Below are positions 6,534 through 6,699 of a DNA stretch of 6,699 bases, piece by piece. The first letter of the stretch is position 1. The number at the start of each line of letters is the position of its first letter. The stretch spans positions 1 to 6,699 of the forward strand of contig JABIUH010000210.1 of NCBI GenBank assembly GCA_018701055.1. The letters are read 5' to 3'. The stretch is from Woeseia sp. Its GTDB lineage: Bacteria; Pseudomonadota; Gammaproteobacteria; Steroidobacterales; Woeseiaceae. Under the pieces are notes generated by a model. It saw only the letters and a program-made list of their open reading frames with translations, made no database searches and was not told the DNA's origin. The position numbers were made by a program, and so were the translations under genes.

Positions 6534-6699
6534 TCATCTCGGCAGAGTGATCGTGAACCGGGCACCATCATTAATATTTTCAGCGATAATGGTACCGTCC
6601 ATATCGCGGATAATGCCGTAACCTACAGACAGCCCTAAGCCCGTACCCTTGCCCATCTCTTTTGTTGTGTAGAACGGTTCGAAGATGCGGGGCAGAGTA
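6534..6699 (-). CDS. Sensor histidine kinase, C-terminal end (5' part outside window)
   Basis: On the minus strand the frame is open from the window edge to a TGA at 6536-6534, giving 54 residues. These contain the end of an HATPase_c domain: IFEPFYTTKEMGKG is the F box leading into the ATP lid, and GTGLGLSVGYGIIRDMDG is the G2 box with the following helix. The last strand, GARFTITLPR, closes the domain at the stop. The 'FEPFYTTKxxGxGTGLGL' form is typical of NtrB/PAS-type sensor kinases. There is no receiver domain after the kinase core, so it is not a C-terminal hybrid. The signal sensed, the phospho-accepting histidine and the partner regulator lie outside the window. It converges on the desuccinylase-like gene, so there is no operon link. 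Confidence 0.93.
   Translation of the reverse strand, partial: TLPRIFEPFYTTKEMGKGTGLGLSVGYGIIRDMDGTIIAENINDGARFTITLPR

Noticed and set aside
6430..6621. 63-codon plus-strand ORF
   Set aside because: It starts at TTG and runs antisense over the histidine kinase end, which is well supported on the minus strand.
1..6699. CRISPR array, riboswitch or phage structural genes
   Set aside because: No spaced repeat arrays, no recognisable riboswitch core and no phage-like proteins were seen on either strand.

Overview
The window reads as a piece of a Gram-negative chromosome, probably a marine or soil gammaproteobacterium. This rests on a TonB-dependent outer-membrane receptor, a twin-arginine-exported flavoprotein, a proteobacterial-type tRNA-Arg(ACG) 3' half and a two-component sensor kinase. 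The taxonomic placement is inference from gene style only.

Layout: (1) 1-339, the C-terminal 112 residues of a SnoaL/NTF2-like protein. (2) 361-2319, a Tat-exported FAD-dependent oxidoreductase resembling the spermidine dehydrogenase (SpdH) group, 21 bases after the previous stop and so probably co-transcribed with it. (3) 2353-2466, a tiny signal-peptide-like ORF with a good Shine-Dalgarno. (4) 2511-4772, a complete TonB-dependent receptor. (5) 4773-4967, non-coding DNA with interleaved imperfect direct repeats. (6) 4968-5012, exactly the 3' half of a tRNA-Arg(ACG), from anticodon loop to CCA, followed by a strong rho-independent terminator at 5031-5069. (7) 5302-6360, a secreted AstE/AspA-type zinc carboxypeptidase-fold enzyme with its own promoter and RBS. 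(8) 6534-6699 on the minus strand, the C-terminal catalytic end of a sensor histidine kinase, convergent with gene 7.

The main structural observation is the tRNA half. Its sequence stops matching a tRNA exactly where the anticodon loop begins, which is the crossover position used by many tyrosine integrases. By its orientation, DNA to the left (SnoaL-like protein, flavoprotein, receptor) would be the distal end of an integrated element, and DNA to the right (tRNA terminator, desuccinylase-like gene, kinase) would be the original chromosome downstream of the tRNA gene. The intact tRNA-Arg and the integrase would then lie far to the left, outside this window.

Functionally, the left cluster looks like an uptake-and-oxidation module: the receptor brings a substrate through the outer membrane and the periplasmic flavoprotein oxidises it. 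The SnoaL-like protein has an unknown accessory or catalytic role. The substrate cannot be read from the sequence.
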